From positions 58,582 to 122,581 of the forward strand of contig CACLSF010000001.1 in assembly GCA_902609535.1 (NCBI GenBank): a stretch of DNA of 64,000 nt, written 5' to 3'. Shown piece by piece: positions 8,376-16,871 of the stretch. The notes under the pieces are model-generated. The model searched no databases, was not told where the DNA came from, and saw nothing but the letters and a program-made list of their open reading frames with translations. Position 1 is the first letter of the stretch, and every line of letters starts with the position of its first letter. The position numbers were made by a program, and so were the translations under genes. The stretch is from an uncultured Pelagibacteraceae bacterium. Its GTDB lineage: Bacteria > Pseudomonadota > Alphaproteobacteria > Pelagibacterales > Pelagibacteraceae.

Positions 8376-8567
8376 TTATTTACTGTGAGGCGGTAATTTT
8401 TTTTCCACGAAGACTTCATGTTTTCTAGTCGCAGGATTATATTTTTTTGCTTTTAATTTAACTTTAGCCTTTTCACCTCCAGCAGGTTTTTTTACATAAT
8501 AAAAAAAAGGGCTGTCTTGCTTCGCTTCAGGTACTAATCTAACTTTTACATGAGTTTTTTTTGCCAT
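8376..8567 (-). CDS. rpmG: 50S ribosomal protein L33
   Basis: A small basic 63-residue protein of the large subunit. MAKKTHVKVRLVPEA, FFYYVKKP and KKYNPATRKHEVFVEKKL match the proteobacterial L33 pattern (KI/VRLxS...FY...KK.DP..RKH..F.E.K). It lacks the two CxxC pairs of zinc-binding L33, as is normal for the C-minus form in proteobacteria. The stretch GGEKAKVKLKAKK is slightly longer than usual. It lies one base downstream of the merR-like gene on the same strand. Confidence 0.88.
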   Translation of the reverse strand: MAKKTHVKVRLVPEAKQDSPFFYYVKKPAGGEKAKVKLKAKKYNPATRKHEVFVEKKLPPHSK

Positions 8568-8568
8568 T

Positions 8569-8931
8569 TTAATTCTTAATATTTGTTATTAATTTTTTAA
8601 TTTTTATAATCTTTGTTTTAATAATATTTTTTTGTTTTATAGAGGTATTGTACAATTCGTCAATATCTGAATTAAGAACTTTTTTAACCCCATTTAAAGT
8701 CATACCTTTATCTTTTAGCAAATATTTAATTTTTTTTAATAAATTGATAGAATTTTCGTCATAATATCTTCTATTTCCTGAAAAAAACTTAGGTTTAATT
8801 TGTTTAAACTGTTTTTCCCAAAAACGTATTGTATGTGTAGATAAAGACCCTTTCTTTTCATTAAAAAGATTTAAAATTTTAGCTACTTCACCAATAGTTC
8901 TATATTTTCTATTATCTTTTGGATTATACAT
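8569..8931 (-). CDS. MerR-family transcriptional regulator
   Basis: A 120-residue DNA-binding protein. The N-terminal winged-helix HTH of the MerR family is clear: YRTIGEVAKILNLF, STHTIRFWEKQFKQIKP and the GNRRYYDENSINLLKKIKYLL stretch (residues 10-75). The rest is a short helical tail without a sensor domain. In alphaproteobacteria a MerR protein of this kind regularly follows ihfA at the end of the plsX-fabH-ihfA cluster, and it does here with an eight-base overlap. Its target genes are unknown. Confidence 0.85.
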   Translation of the reverse strand: MYNPKDNRKYRTIGEVAKILNLFNEKKGSLSTHTIRFWEKQFKQIKPKFFSGNRRYYDENSINLLKKIKYLLKDKGMTLNGVKKVLNSDIDELYNTSIKQKNIIKTKIIKIKKLITNIKN

Positions 8932-9220
8932 TTTTATTAATATACTCTTTAAATTCTTTAGATGCCTTAAAAAGTATCACATTTCTCTCATAAATTATTT
9001 TGACCTCTTTTGTCTTAGGGTTTCTTCCTATGCGTTGATTTTTTTTTCTTAATGTAAATGTACCAAATTTTGCAATTTTTACCTTTTTTTGTTCAATTAA
9101 ATTTTTTAAAATAATTTCAAATATATCTTCCAACAAGTTTTCGCTTATTTTTCTAGAAAATCCTATCTGCATATAGATAGAGTTTATAATTTCTTTCTTA
9201 GTTAAATTTATTCTTTTCAC
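8924..9220 (-). CDS. ihfA: Integration host factor alpha-type DNA-bending protein
   Basis: A 98-residue HU/IHF-family protein. The N-terminal helices NLTKKEIINSIYMQIGFSRK and the dimerisation part VKIAKFGTFTLRKK lead to the DNA-intercalating arm NQRIGRNPKTKEVKI, and the C-terminus ILFKASKEFKEYIN is typical. I use the GTG at 9220 as start because it gives the standard N-terminus; the first ATG would remove a whole helix. It abuts plsX and overlaps the merR-like gene. Position rather than sequence favours the alpha subunit over beta or HU. Confidence 0.87.
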   Translation of the reverse strand: MKRINLTKKEIINSIYMQIGFSRKISENLLEDIFEIILKNLIEQKKVKIAKFGTFTLRKKNQRIGRNPKTKEVKIIYERNVILFKASKEFKEYINKNV

Positions 9221-10228
9221 TTAATTTATATTTGCTTTTATTTGTTCTATTAGTTTGCCTCTAATAGTTTTTTCACAAACTTTAAGAGAATTTGCAAAAC
9301 CTAAAGAATCTGTGGATCCATGACTCTTGATAACTGGTTTATCTAATCCCAGTAATATAGCTCCATTATAAAGTCTCGGATCAAGTTTATTTTTGAAACT
9401 TCTTAAATTACTATAATTTAACAAAGAAGATAATTTTCCGATAATAGTTGTGGTTAAAGCTTTTTTTAACTCACTAATTATAAAGTTTGAGGTACCTTCG
9501 GCGGTTTTAAGCGCTATATTTCCTGTGAATCCATCAGCAACTATAACATTAACATCACCATCCATAATATTATTGCCTTCTATATAACCTTTAAATTCAA
9601 ATAAGGGATATTCATTATCATTAAGTATTTGGTAAGTATCTTTTATCATAGCATTACCTTTTAATTCTTCAGATCCAATATTTAATAAAGCAACTCGAGG
9701 TCTTTCATTTATATACAACGCTTTCAGTAAAGCTGCCCCCATGATTGAAAAATCTACTAAATTTTTTGAATTACATTCTATATTGGCACCTAAGTCTAAG
9801 ACGACGTTCATCCCTTTTTTGCTTGGCCAAAGTGCGGATAAAGCAGGCTTGTCAATATTATCTATCATTTTTAAGTTAAGTTTAGATATTAAAAAAAGAG
9901 CTCCGGTATTTCCTGCTGATACTATTGCATGAGCTTCATCTTTTTTTAAAGACTCAATTGCAAGCCATAAACTTGTGTTCTTGCCTCTTTTTGCTGCAGA
10001 TAAAGCAGAGTCTTCGCCTTCTACAAATTTATCAGTATGTATTAAGTTAAATCTGTCGTTAGAGAGGTTAAATTTTTTTATAAGAGGATTAATTAAATTA
10101 CCATCTCCAAAAATTTTATATTTTATATCTTTTGATAAATTTGAATGAAGACTAATACCCTCTATAACTTTACTAGGTGAATTATCACCACCCATTGCAT
10201 CGATTGCAATTATTATTGGGTTGTTCAT
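9221..10228 (-). CDS. plsX: Phosphate acyltransferase PlsX
   Basis: PlsX converts acyl-ACP to acyl phosphate, the first step of bacterial phospholipid synthesis in the PlsX/PlsY route. The 335-residue protein begins IIAIDAMGGDNSPSKVIEGI, the family signature, and continues with SAGNTGALF, LDLGANIEC, ALLNIGSEELKGN and VADGFTGNIALKTAEG. The end HGSTDSLGFANSL is also conserved. It is five bases downstream of rpmF and immediately upstream of ihfA. In most alphaproteobacteria fabH separates plsX from ihfA; here it does not. Confidence 0.95.
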   Translation of the reverse strand: MNNPIIIAIDAMGGDNSPSKVIEGISLHSNLSKDIKYKIFGDGNLINPLIKKFNLSNDRFNLIHTDKFVEGEDSALSAAKRGKNTSLWLAIESLKKDEAHAIVSAGNTGALFLISKLNLKMIDNIDKPALSALWPSKKGMNVVLDLGANIECNSKNLVDFSIMGAALLKALYINERPRVALLNIGSEELKGNAMIKDTYQILNDNEYPLFEFKGYIEGNNIMDGDVNVIVADGFTGNIALKTAEGTSNFIISELKKALTTTIIGKLSSLLNYSNLRSFKNKLDPRLYNGAILLGLDKPVIKSHGSTDSLGFANSLKVCEKTIRGKLIEQIKANIN

Positions 10229-10233
10229 AAAAA

Positions 10234-10413
10234 CTAATCTTTTGGATCTAAAACCTGTCTACCTTTATACATACCTGTCTTTAAATCTAAATGATGTGAT
10301 AGCCTATACTCACCAGATTTTTTGTCCTCAATAATATTTTTTAAAGACGTTTTTAGATGTGAACGTCTTTTTCCAGCTCTTGATTTAGATGTTTTTCGTT
10401 TAGGTACAGCCAT
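10234..10413 (-). CDS. rpmF: 50S ribosomal protein L32
   Basis: A 59-residue protein I translated from the ATG at 10413: it begins [20 protein letters not shown], the universal L32 start, and ends RQVLDPKD. It is the alphaproteobacterial form without zinc-binding cysteines, in which the middle reads [20 protein letters not shown]. It lies between the bc1 chaperone gene (2 bases away) and plsX (5 bases away), the usual rpmF-plsX pairing. Confidence 0.96.
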   Translation of the reverse strand: MAVPKRKTSKSRAGKRRSHLKTSLKNIIEDKKSGEYRLSHHLDLKTGMYKGRQVLDPKD

Positions 10414-10415
10414 AA

Positions 10416-10889
10416 TTAAAATCCTATTTCTATTATATCTTTTGTAAAGATATTTAAAGAGTTTTTTGTTAAAAAATCTCTATATTTATCAAAGTAATTA
10501 ACAATTAAATCGTTATCTTCATTAATATTTATTAAATTAGCAATTAAAGCTATTTTATCATCCTTAGATAAATCGTCCCAATTTTCAATCTTTTCCAAAA
10601 TAGAGTAGAAAAGATTAACATAGTCCTTCATTTTTTTATTAACTGCAACATCGCCATATCCTATTTCTCTTATTGATAACTCAATCTGCCTAACAAAAAA
10701 ATCAAATAAGTCCTGAGAATATTTTTTTGATATTTTAAATTTATTAATTTTCAATAAAAATCCAAAATGAATTAGAAGTATTACTAATCTATCTGAAAAA
10801 GTATCGTTATTTTTAAGATTTAAATAGAGATTTTTATTTCTAGTTAAATTTATCAAATTATTGTAAATATTTAAAAAATCATTATTCAT
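10416..10889 (-). CDS. Ubiquinol-cytochrome c chaperone-family protein (CBP3-like)
   Basis: A 157-residue soluble protein. The pattern [54 protein letters not shown] matches the family of mitochondrial CBP3, which helps assemble cytochrome b of complex III; the conserved core is REIGYGD followed by a basic NKKMK. The sequence is diverged, so the call rests partly on synteny: in alphaproteobacteria this gene lies back-to-back with bamE and upstream of plsX. Here its start codon and that of bamE share the palindrome CATATG. The DUF177 gene often found between it and plsX is absent. Confidence 0.72.
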   Translation of the reverse strand: MNNDFLNIYNNLINLTRNKNLYLNLKNNDTFSDRLVILLIHFGFLLKINKFKISKKYSQDLFDFFVRQIELSIREIGYGDVAVNKKMKDYVNLFYSILEKIENWDDLSKDDKIALIANLININEDNDLIVNYFDKYRDFLTKNSLNIFTKDIIEIGF

Positions 10890-11342
10890 ATGAGACTAAT
10901 TTTTTTATTTATTATATTTTTTCTTACACTGAATTGTTCAATAAATAAAGTTTCAAATCTTCATGGTTTTAGGTTTATTGAGACAAAATTTGAAAAAATC
11001 ATAATAAATAAAACAAATAAAAATGATGTTAGAAAAATAATAGGACCACCATCTTCTGTAAGTAAATTTGATGATATATGGTTTTATATTGAGAGGAAAA
11101 AAACAAATCAAACTTTATTAAAACTTGGAAAAAAAAAATTAGCCAAAAATAATATTTTAATTATTGAATTTAACAAGATGGGAATGGTTTTAAATAAAGA
11201 ATTATTAAATTTAGATAATATGAATGATATAAAAAAAGCAGAAGTTACAACAAATAAAAAATTTGATCAAGACAATGTGCTTAGCGACATTTTATCTACT
11301 CTTAGAGAAAAAATAAACGCTCCTACTCGAAGAAAAAAATAA
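10890..11342 (+). CDS. bamE: BamE/SmpA/OmlA-type outer membrane assembly lipoprotein
   Basis: A 150-residue lipoprotein. Residues 1-16 form a signal segment ending LNC (Cys16). The mature start NLHGFRF, then the turn INKTNKNDVRKIIGPPSSVSKFDDIWFYIERKK, follows the BamE pattern (G.t..dV...lG.Ps....d..WyY). BamE supports the Bam complex that inserts outer-membrane barrels. The C-terminal 50 residues are low-complexity and charged. It is divergent from the bc1 chaperone gene, a conserved alphaproteobacterial pair, and its stop codon abuts the 3' end of tRNA-Glu. Confidence 0.82.
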   Translation: MRLIFLFIIFFLTLNCSINKVSNLHGFRFIETKFEKIIINKTNKNDVRKIIGPPSSVSKFDDIWFYIERKKTNQTLLKLGKKKLAKNNILIIEFNKMGMVLNKELLNLDNMNDIKKAEVTTNKKFDQDNVLSDILSTLREKINAPTRRKK

Positions 11343-11417
11343 TGGCGGTCCCTAGGGGAATCGAACCCCTCTTTCATGGATGAAAACCATGTGTCCTAAC
11401 CGATAGACGAAGGGACC
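11343..11417 (-). tRNA. tRNA-Glu (TTC)
   Basis: On the minus strand a full cloverleaf is visible: acceptor GGTCCCT/AGGGACC, D-arm with GGTTAGGAC, anticodon stem CATGG/CCATG with loop TTTTCAT (anticodon TTC), and T-arm GAGGGGTTCGATTCCCCTA. The 3' CCA is encoded (11343-11345). It abuts the bamE stop codon in convergent orientation. Confidence 0.97.
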
Positions 11418-11452
11418 AGTGTTGGATCTTTTATTGTAATTTTTTCAAATAA

Positions 11453-12397
11453 TCAAGTAATCGAGGTCTCTTTTTTTACGATTTCTAAAATATTTTTATT
11501 ATAAGTTATAATTGTTTCCGTAATGTACTTACCATTTTTTTTTACAATTCCATTCATTAAATCACCCGAAGTGATACCTGTTGCACAAAAAATACTTTGC
11601 CCTCTAATAATTTCATCGATTTCATATTTTTTGTTTAAATCTTTAATGCCCATTTTTTTTGCTCTTTTTTTATCTTCATTTGAATTAAATAAAAATCTAC
11701 CTTGAAATTTACAATTTAATTTATCTAAAGCAGCAGCGGCAATTACTCCTTCTGGTCCACCTCCCGTACCCATAAATATATCAACTCCAAATTGTTTATC
11801 TGAGACAAGTAATGCTCCTGTAACATCACCATCTAATATATATTTTATATTAACATTTAATCTTTTTAAATCATTTATGATTTTTTGATGTCTTGGTCTG
11901 TCCAATAAACATACTGTTATTTGGTTAAATTTTTTTTTTGTAGCTTCGGAATAGTTTGAAATATTTTCTTCTACAGTAAAATCTAGATCTATAGTATTTT
12001 TTGGAACATGTTTCCCTGTAGCAATTTTTTGCATATATGTTTCTGGGGCTTTAAAAAGATTACCCTTTTCAGAAACAGCAATTACTGACATTGAGCCAGG
12101 CAAATTTTTGGCTACAAAATTTGTTCCTTCAACAGGATCAACAGCAATATCAATTTCTGGGCCGTTTCCACTACCAAGTTTTTCTCCTATAAAAAGCATT
12201 GGTGCTTCATCTAATTCACCCTCACCTATCACCACTTCACCCTTGATATTTAATTTGTTAAGCTGGTCTCGCATAATATCAGTTGCAGCTTTATCAGCCA
12301 ATATTTTTTCATTTTTACCAATATATGGATAACAAGCAATCGCTGAATTAGAAGTAATGTCTATAAGATTATTTAACAACTTTTTAGATAATTTCAT
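11453..12397 (-). CDS. glpX: Class II fructose-1,6-bisphosphatase (GlpX)
   Basis: GlpX hydrolyses fructose 1,6-bisphosphate to fructose 6-phosphate, the committing step of gluconeogenesis. The 314-residue protein has VIGEGELDEAPMLFIGEKLG, the metal site AVDPVEGTNFVAKN, RPRHQKIIND, and MGTGGGPEGVIAAAAL with the following ATGITSGDLMNG, all family hallmarks. I start at the ATG at 12397 rather than at the TTG one codon upstream. It follows the SbmA-like gene by six bases on the same strand. As some relatives also act on sedoheptulose bisphosphate, that activity cannot be excluded. Confidence 0.93.
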   Translation of the reverse strand: MKLSKKLLNNLIDITSNSAIACYPYIGKNEKILADKAATDIMRDQLNKLNIKGEVVIGEGELDEAPMLFIGEKLGSGNGPEIDIAVDPVEGTNFVAKNLPGSMSVIAVSEKGNLFKAPETYMQKIATGKHVPKNTIDLDFTVEENISNYSEATKKKFNQITVCLLDRPRHQKIINDLKRLNVNIKYILDGDVTGALLVSDKQFGVDIFMGTGGGPEGVIAAAALDKLNCKFQGRFLFNSNEDKKRAKKMGIKDLNKKYEIDEIIRGQSIFCATGITSGDLMNGIVKKNGKYITETIITYNKNILEIVKKETSIT

Positions 12398-12403
12398 CAA
12401 GTA

Positions 12404-13399
12404 TTAGGTTTTTAACTTTTCATCTATTTCGTTATTTTCTAATTTATACTCAAATTCTCTTAATCTTTTGTAAACGCTAGCAAGCTCAATTATTGTTGGC
12501 CACGCTTTTAGAATGTACTGCATTGATCCTTCTACACGACCAAATGCTCTTATAATTTGCTGCATTACTCCAAGTGTGACTGCTCCTGCAACAATAGCAG
12601 GTGCAAGAAAAACATATGCAGATAATACATTTGCTTGTAGATAAGCTATTCTACCAATATTAAAGTAAAGATATCTGATATAACTAAGAAAATGAATTCC
12701 CCTTACATCGTCAAATAACTCTTCAATTGACTTTGGCCTTACAGTTCCATCATCCTCAGCAATAACCAATATTTTCCTGTATGCAGCCTCTTTTTTTTGA
12801 AGGTCATATTCGACACCAACTAATCTCAAAATTAAGCCTAAAATAATTAAAAAAATTGTTCCACCTACAGACCAAATTAGAGCTCCTACAATCAATCCAT
12901 ACTCCCAATCTCCAAAAAAGAATATTGGTATACCAATACTTAAACCAAATAAAATTGGCATAAACTCTATTAATATCATAATTGCTTCTATGAGACTGGT
13001 TCCAAGAGACTCCATTATACGAGAAAACTTAATAGTGTCTTCTTGTACTCTTTGTGAGGCTCCCTCTATCTTACGAGCTTTTTCATAAACACTATGATAG
13101 TATTCAACCATTGCTGTTCTCCATCTAAATAAGTAATGAGATGTAAAGTAACTAACAACAACTGCTACACCCACATACATAGCGGCCAGAACAATAAAAG
13201 AAAATAAACTTGCCCAATATTCATCTATTGTAATGGCATTTGGTGATCCAAGTGCTTTTTGGATCATGTCATAAAATTCTCCAAACCACTCATTAATTTT
13301 AACATCTATTTTTACTTGCACCCAGAGTGAGGATAAGATGATTAATGATCCGATCCATGACCATAAATACCATTTTTTTATAGTAAAAAATCTAAACAT
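12404..13399 (-). CDS. SbmA/BacA-family membrane transporter
   Basis: A 331-residue inner-membrane protein matching the SbmA/BacA family, proton-driven importers of peptide antibiotics and other compounds that resemble an ABC transmembrane domain without an ATPase. Seen: YLWSWIGSLIILSSLWVQV, the conserved INEWFGEFYDMIQKAL, LFRWRTAMVEYYHSVYEKA, and SQRVQEDTIKFSRIMESLG, the strongest family block. About six membrane helices are evident. It is shorter than E. coli SbmA (about 400). It overlaps the NDUFS4-like gene by one base. Its natural substrate here is unknown. Confidence 0.87.
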   Translation of the reverse strand: MFRFFTIKKWYLWSWIGSLIILSSLWVQVKIDVKINEWFGEFYDMIQKALGSPNAITIDEYWASLFSFIVLAAMYVGVAVVVSYFTSHYLFRWRTAMVEYYHSVYEKARKIEGASQRVQEDTIKFSRIMESLGTSLIEAIMILIEFMPILFGLSIGIPIFFFGDWEYGLIVGALIWSVGGTIFLIILGLILRLVGVEYDLQKKEAAYRKILVIAEDDGTVRPKSIEELFDDVRGIHFLSYIRYLYFNIGRIAYLQANVLSAYVFLAPAIVAGAVTLGVMQQIIRAFGRVEGSMQYILKAWPTIIELASVYKRLREFEYKLENNEIDEKLKT

Positions 13400-13680
13400 T
13401 ATTTTATAAAATTATCCGCGTAAGATTTTTTCATTATTTTTCTATTTTTTGGCTCTATTAACTCGTAATTAATATTATTTTTTTTTGCATATTCTATAGC
13501 CAAATCTTTGGATTTAAATTCTAAGTTTAACTCAGAATAAGTATCTGACGAACTTTCCCATCCCATAAGAGGATTTCTCCCTGGATCTTCTGTTATAAAT
13601 TCTATGATCCACTTATCGAACTTCTTCAAACCAGATTGCATAGCTGTTTTAGATGGTTTGTATATTTTAGCTTTTTTCAT
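13399..13680 (-). CDS. NDUFS4-like complex I accessory subunit
   Basis: A 93-residue protein homologous to the mitochondrial 18-kDa complex I subunit NDUFS4 and its alphaproteobacterial relatives. The pattern [23 protein letters not shown], then [23 protein letters not shown], and the end KSYADNFIK follow the family closely (NPLMGW.SS.D...........F.....A..yA...g..y.v..P........Y..NF). It likely binds the matrix-arm face of NADH dehydrogenase. The gene lies just upstream of sbmA-like and directly downstream of tRNA-Pro, as in many alphaproteobacteria. Confidence 0.92.
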   Translation of the reverse strand: MKKAKIYKPSKTAMQSGLKKFDKWIIEFITEDPGRNPLMGWESSSDTYSELNLEFKSKDLAIEYAKKNNINYELIEPKNRKIMKKSYADNFIK

Positions 13681-13686
13681 AAATTA

Positions 13687-13763
<77 letters not shown>

Positions 13764-13858
13764 ATTGCAGTACTAATACAGCAGATAAAACAAAATTCAA
13801 AGGTTATATTAGTTACAAATTTATAATAAATTTGATATTTAATGCTATAAGAGATCAT

Positions 13859-14374
13859 ATGATCATAGAATGTCCCAATTGTAATAAAAAATTCAATCTT
13901 GATGAAAAATTAATACCTGAAAATGGGAGAACTCTTAAATGTGGTGCCTGCAACCACATTTGGCATCATAAAATTAACCTAGACATGAATACTAGTGATC
14001 AAAAAATATCTGAAGATAAAAACAGTAAATTAAACATTAATATTTCTAAAAACGACAAAAAAGACAGTGAAATAAATGAAATTAACGATAAGGATATTTC
14101 GGATAAAAGTGATGAGGTTTATTCTGAGACCAAGACTAAAGATACAGAAGTTAAAACAAAAGATAAAATATCAAGTGATGAAAAAACTATTAAACCAAAG
14201 ATGATATTTATATATTTTATTATTATGATAATATCTTTATTGGGCCTAATATTTTTATTAGACACATTTAAGTATAATTTAACAAATGTATTTCCAGGTA
14301 TAATTCCTATTTTTGATAGCATTTATGAAACTCTATTAGATTTAAAACTTTTCTTCAAAGATCTTGTTAACTAA
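13859..14374 (+). CDS. Zinc-ribbon single-pass membrane protein (MJ0042-type N-terminus)
   Basis: A 171-residue protein from the ATG at 13859; a longer frame would run back into tRNA-Pro. Residues 1-35 form a zinc ribbon with CPNCNKKF and CGACNHIW, four cysteines, and the spacer NLDEKLIPENGRTLKC, as in the MJ0042 domain. Residues 40-115 are a highly charged low-complexity linker rich in Asp, Lys and Ser. A membrane helix follows (MIFIYFIIMIISLLGLIFLL) and then a short amphipathic tail. Such proteins are common in alphaproteobacteria, but their role is unknown. nhaA begins two bases after its stop. Confidence 0.75.
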   Translation: MIIECPNCNKKFNLDEKLIPENGRTLKCGACNHIWHHKINLDMNTSDQKISEDKNSKLNINISKNDKKDSEINEINDKDISDKSDEVYSETKTKDTEVKTKDKISSDEKTIKPKMIFIYFIIMIISLLGLIFLLDTFKYNLTNVFPGIIPIFDSIYETLLDLKLFFKDLVN

Positions 14375-14376
14375 AT

Positions 14377-15549
14377 ATGATTCAAAAAATTACAAAAGGG
14401 TTTACATCATTTTTTAAACTTGAAGCTGCAAGTGGAATAGTTCTTCTCTTTGCAGCAGTAATAGCATTGGTTATAAGTAATTCTGAATTATCTAATCTAT
14501 ATTTTTCAACATTGGAAAGGTATTTATTTATTGGAATAAATGATTTTGGTCTTAAGCTTTCTGTTTTACATTGGATAAATGATGCATTAATGGCAATTTT
14601 TTTCTTTTTTGTAACACTTGAAATAAAAAGAGAATTTTTACAGGGGGAGTTATCTAATATTAAACAAGCTTTGCTTCCTATAATAGCAGCAGTTGGTGGA
14701 ATGTTAGTTCCTGCATTAATATATGTGTTTATAAACTTAGGAGATGGAGATACATTAAAGGGTTGGGCAATACCGTCAGCTACAGATATAGCCTTCTCAT
14801 TAGGTGTATTATCATTATTGGGTAAGAGAGTCCCTCTGTCACTAAAAGTTTTTCTAACAGCTTTAGCAATTATAGATGATTTAGGAGCTATAGTAATTAT
14901 TGCTTTATTTTATTCTGGTGATTTAAGTATTAAATATTTGTCTCTGATGTTGTTAGCATTTATTGTTCTATTAGTTATAAATAAATTTAATGTAAGAAAA
15001 TTTCTACCCTATCTTGTTGTAGGAGTTTTTTTATGGGATTTTACTCATAACTCAGGAATTCATGCAACTATTGCTGGTGTATTGCTTGCAATGACAATTC
15101 CTCATAGAAAAAAAGATAAAGATTTCTCACTTTTAATTAAGGTAGAGCATGCAATAAGTCCCTATGTTGCATTTGGCATAATGCCTATATTTGCCTTTGC
15201 AAATGCAGGTGTGTCTTTGGAGGGTTTATCTTTTTCCTCACTATTAGATAAAGTTCCATTAGGAATAGTTTTGGGTTTGTTTGTAGGAAAACAATTAGGT
15301 GTTTTTATTTTTTCATACGTATCAATTAAATTAAAAATTGCCCAAATGCCAAGTAATACCAGTTGGTATAATTTTTATGGTGTTGGTGTTTTGACTGGAA
15401 TTGGTTTCACAATGAGTTTATTTGTTGGAAATTTAGCATTTGCAGAAAGCATGCAATACATGGATGGTGTAAAAATTGGGGTTCTAACTGGGTCATTATT
15501 ATCCACTTTATTTGGGTACTTTTTAATACTACTTACACCAAATAAATAA
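14377..15549 (+). CDS. nhaA: Na+/H+ antiporter NhaA
   Basis: NhaA exchanges two protons for one sodium ion, for pH and salt homeostasis. The 390-residue protein, about 12 membrane helices, matches the family along its length. Visible motifs: FFFVTLEIKREFLQGELS, PSATDIAFSLGVLSLLGKRVP, the ion-binding aspartate pair in ALAIIDDLGAIVIIALFY, HSGIHATIAGVLLAMTIP-type segment (NSGIHATIAGV), and GIGFTMSLFVGNLAF. It follows the zinc-ribbon gene by two bases. In a marine cell it would use the large inward sodium gradient. Confidence 0.96.
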   Translation: MIQKITKGFTSFFKLEAASGIVLLFAAVIALVISNSELSNLYFSTLERYLFIGINDFGLKLSVLHWINDALMAIFFFFVTLEIKREFLQGELSNIKQALLPIIAAVGGMLVPALIYVFINLGDGDTLKGWAIPSATDIAFSLGVLSLLGKRVPLSLKVFLTALAIIDDLGAIVIIALFYSGDLSIKYLSLMLLAFIVLLVINKFNVRKFLPYLVVGVFLWDFTHNSGIHATIAGVLLAMTIPHRKKDKDFSLLIKVEHAISPYVAFGIMPIFAFANAGVSLEGLSFSSLLDKVPLGIVLGLFVGKQLGVFIFSYVSIKLKIAQMPSNTSWYNFYGVGVLTGIGFTMSLFVGNLAFAESMQYMDGVKIGVLTGSLLSTLFGYFLILLTPNK

Positions 15550-15557
15550 TTAAAATA

Positions 15558-16106
15558 ATGAAAAATCTATTAATAATTGGAATAACTATATTTATGTTTT
15601 TTTTTAAAAATTCATCTCATGCAAATTATGAAAAAATCTTTTATGACTTTAAAATAAATAGTATTTCAGGTGATATAATAGATTTAAATGACTTTAAGGG
15701 TAAACCTGTTTTAATTGTGAATACAGCTAGTTATTGTGGTTTTACTAAACAATATGCCGACATGCAAAAGTTATGGGAGAGATATAAAAATAAAGGATTA
15801 GTTGTGCTTGGCATACCGTCTAATTCTTTTAATCAAGAAAAAAAAAATAATAGCGAAGTTAAAGAATTTTGTGAAGTAAATTTTAGTATTAATTTTCCAA
15901 TTACAGAAATCACAGATGTTAAAGGTGATAATGCACATGAAATTTATAAATGGGCTAAAGAAAACCACGGTAAATCTGCTGTACCGAAATGGAATTTTTA
16001 TAAAATTTTAATAAATAAAGAAGGCACAATTGAAGATACTTATGCATCTTTAATCAACCCAACATCAAAAAAAATTACAAAAAAAATTGAAAGTTTATTA
16101 GATTAA
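15558..16106 (+). CDS. Glutathione peroxidase-family protein, exported
   Basis: A 182-residue thiol peroxidase. Residues 1-22 (MKNLLIIGITIFMFFFKNSSHA) look like a cleavable signal peptide, so it probably works in the periplasm. The active-site block is NTASYCGFTKQYADMQKLW, with Cys in place of selenocysteine. The second motif reads GIPSNSFNQE where the canonical form has PCNQFGGQEP. The third, PKWNFYKILI, holds the catalytic Trp-Asn. Bacterial Cys forms usually depend on thioredoxin rather than glutathione. Nine bases separate it from nhaA; it overlaps the convergent MBL gene by nine. Confidence 0.9.
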   Translation: MKNLLIIGITIFMFFFKNSSHANYEKIFYDFKINSISGDIIDLNDFKGKPVLIVNTASYCGFTKQYADMQKLWERYKNKGLVVLGIPSNSFNQEKKNNSEVKEFCEVNFSINFPITEITDVKGDNAHEIYKWAKENHGKSAVPKWNFYKILINKEGTIEDTYASLINPTSKKITKKIESLLD

Positions 16107-16871
16107 TACTGTTAATCCATCGTGTGCAGGAATTACATTTTTGGGTAATTTTTTTTTTATTTCATTATAATCAATTTCATTGCTTAGATTTGTAAGAATT
16201 GCTTTCTTAGGTTTAACTTTTCTAATTAATTTTAGCACATCATCTAAATTAAAATGTGTTGGATGATAATTATATCTTAAACAATCAACAATAAAATATT
16301 TTAAATTTTTTAAATATTTTAAATCTTTACTAGCTATATAATTGACATCGGGTGCATAGGCACATTTATCATTAATAATATAACAAATACTTTTTATTGA
16401 ACCATGATGAACCTTTAATGATTTAATAACAATTTTATTATTTAAATCATTTAATATGTGTTTATTCTTTAAAGTTTTTGCATCAAGTATTGACGGATAA
16501 TTTTTATAGTCATTAAAACAATAACTAAAGGTATTTGTAAGACTTTTTTTTGTTATTAGATCGGCATAAATAGGTATTTTTTTTCTATTTTTTAATGAGA
16601 ACACTCTTAATTCATTAATTCCATGAGTTTGATCTGCATGAGCGTGTGTATAAAAAACTTTATCAATATTTTTAACTTTATTTGTTAACAATTGAGATTT
16701 CAAATCTGGAGAAGTATCAATCAATATGTTTAGATTTTTAGATCTTATTAACGCTGAACATCTTGAACGTACATTTTTTTTATTATTGGGATCACAGTTT
16801 CCATAATAACCATCAATTCTAGGTATACCTAGGGAACTACCACATCCTAAAATAGTAAATTTTAAGCTCAT
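16098..16871 (-). CDS. MBL-fold hydrolase, PhnP-like
   Basis: A 257-residue metallo-beta-lactamase-fold protein. The metal motif reads YTHAHADQTHGINELR, with Q at the place of the third His of HxHxDH. Upstream are TILGCGSSLGIPRIDGYYGNC and CSALIRSKNLNILIDTSPDL, typical of the PhnP-like branch that cleaves cyclic phosphodiesters. FIVDCLRYNYHPTHFNLDDVL supplies later ligands. In alphaproteobacteria this gene habitually follows metG and tatD, as here, where it shares one base with tatD. Its substrate is unknown; no phosphonate genes are nearby. Confidence 0.85.
   Translation of the reverse strand: MSLKFTILGCGSSLGIPRIDGYYGNCDPNNKKNVRSRCSALIRSKNLNILIDTSPDLKSQLLTNKVKNIDKVFYTHAHADQTHGINELRVFSLKNRKKIPIYADLITKKSLTNTFSYCFNDYKNYPSILDAKTLKNKHILNDLNNKIVIKSLKVHHGSIKSICYIINDKCAYAPDVNYIASKDLKYLKNLKYFIVDCLRYNYHPTHFNLDDVLKLIRKVKPKKAILTNLSNEIDYNEIKKKLPKNVIPAHDGLTVLI

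Noticed and set aside
16600..16680. MBL protein inactive because of HAHADQ instead of HxHxDH
   Set aside because: Gln at this place appears, as far as I recall, in other alphaproteobacterial members of this branch; not evidence of decay.
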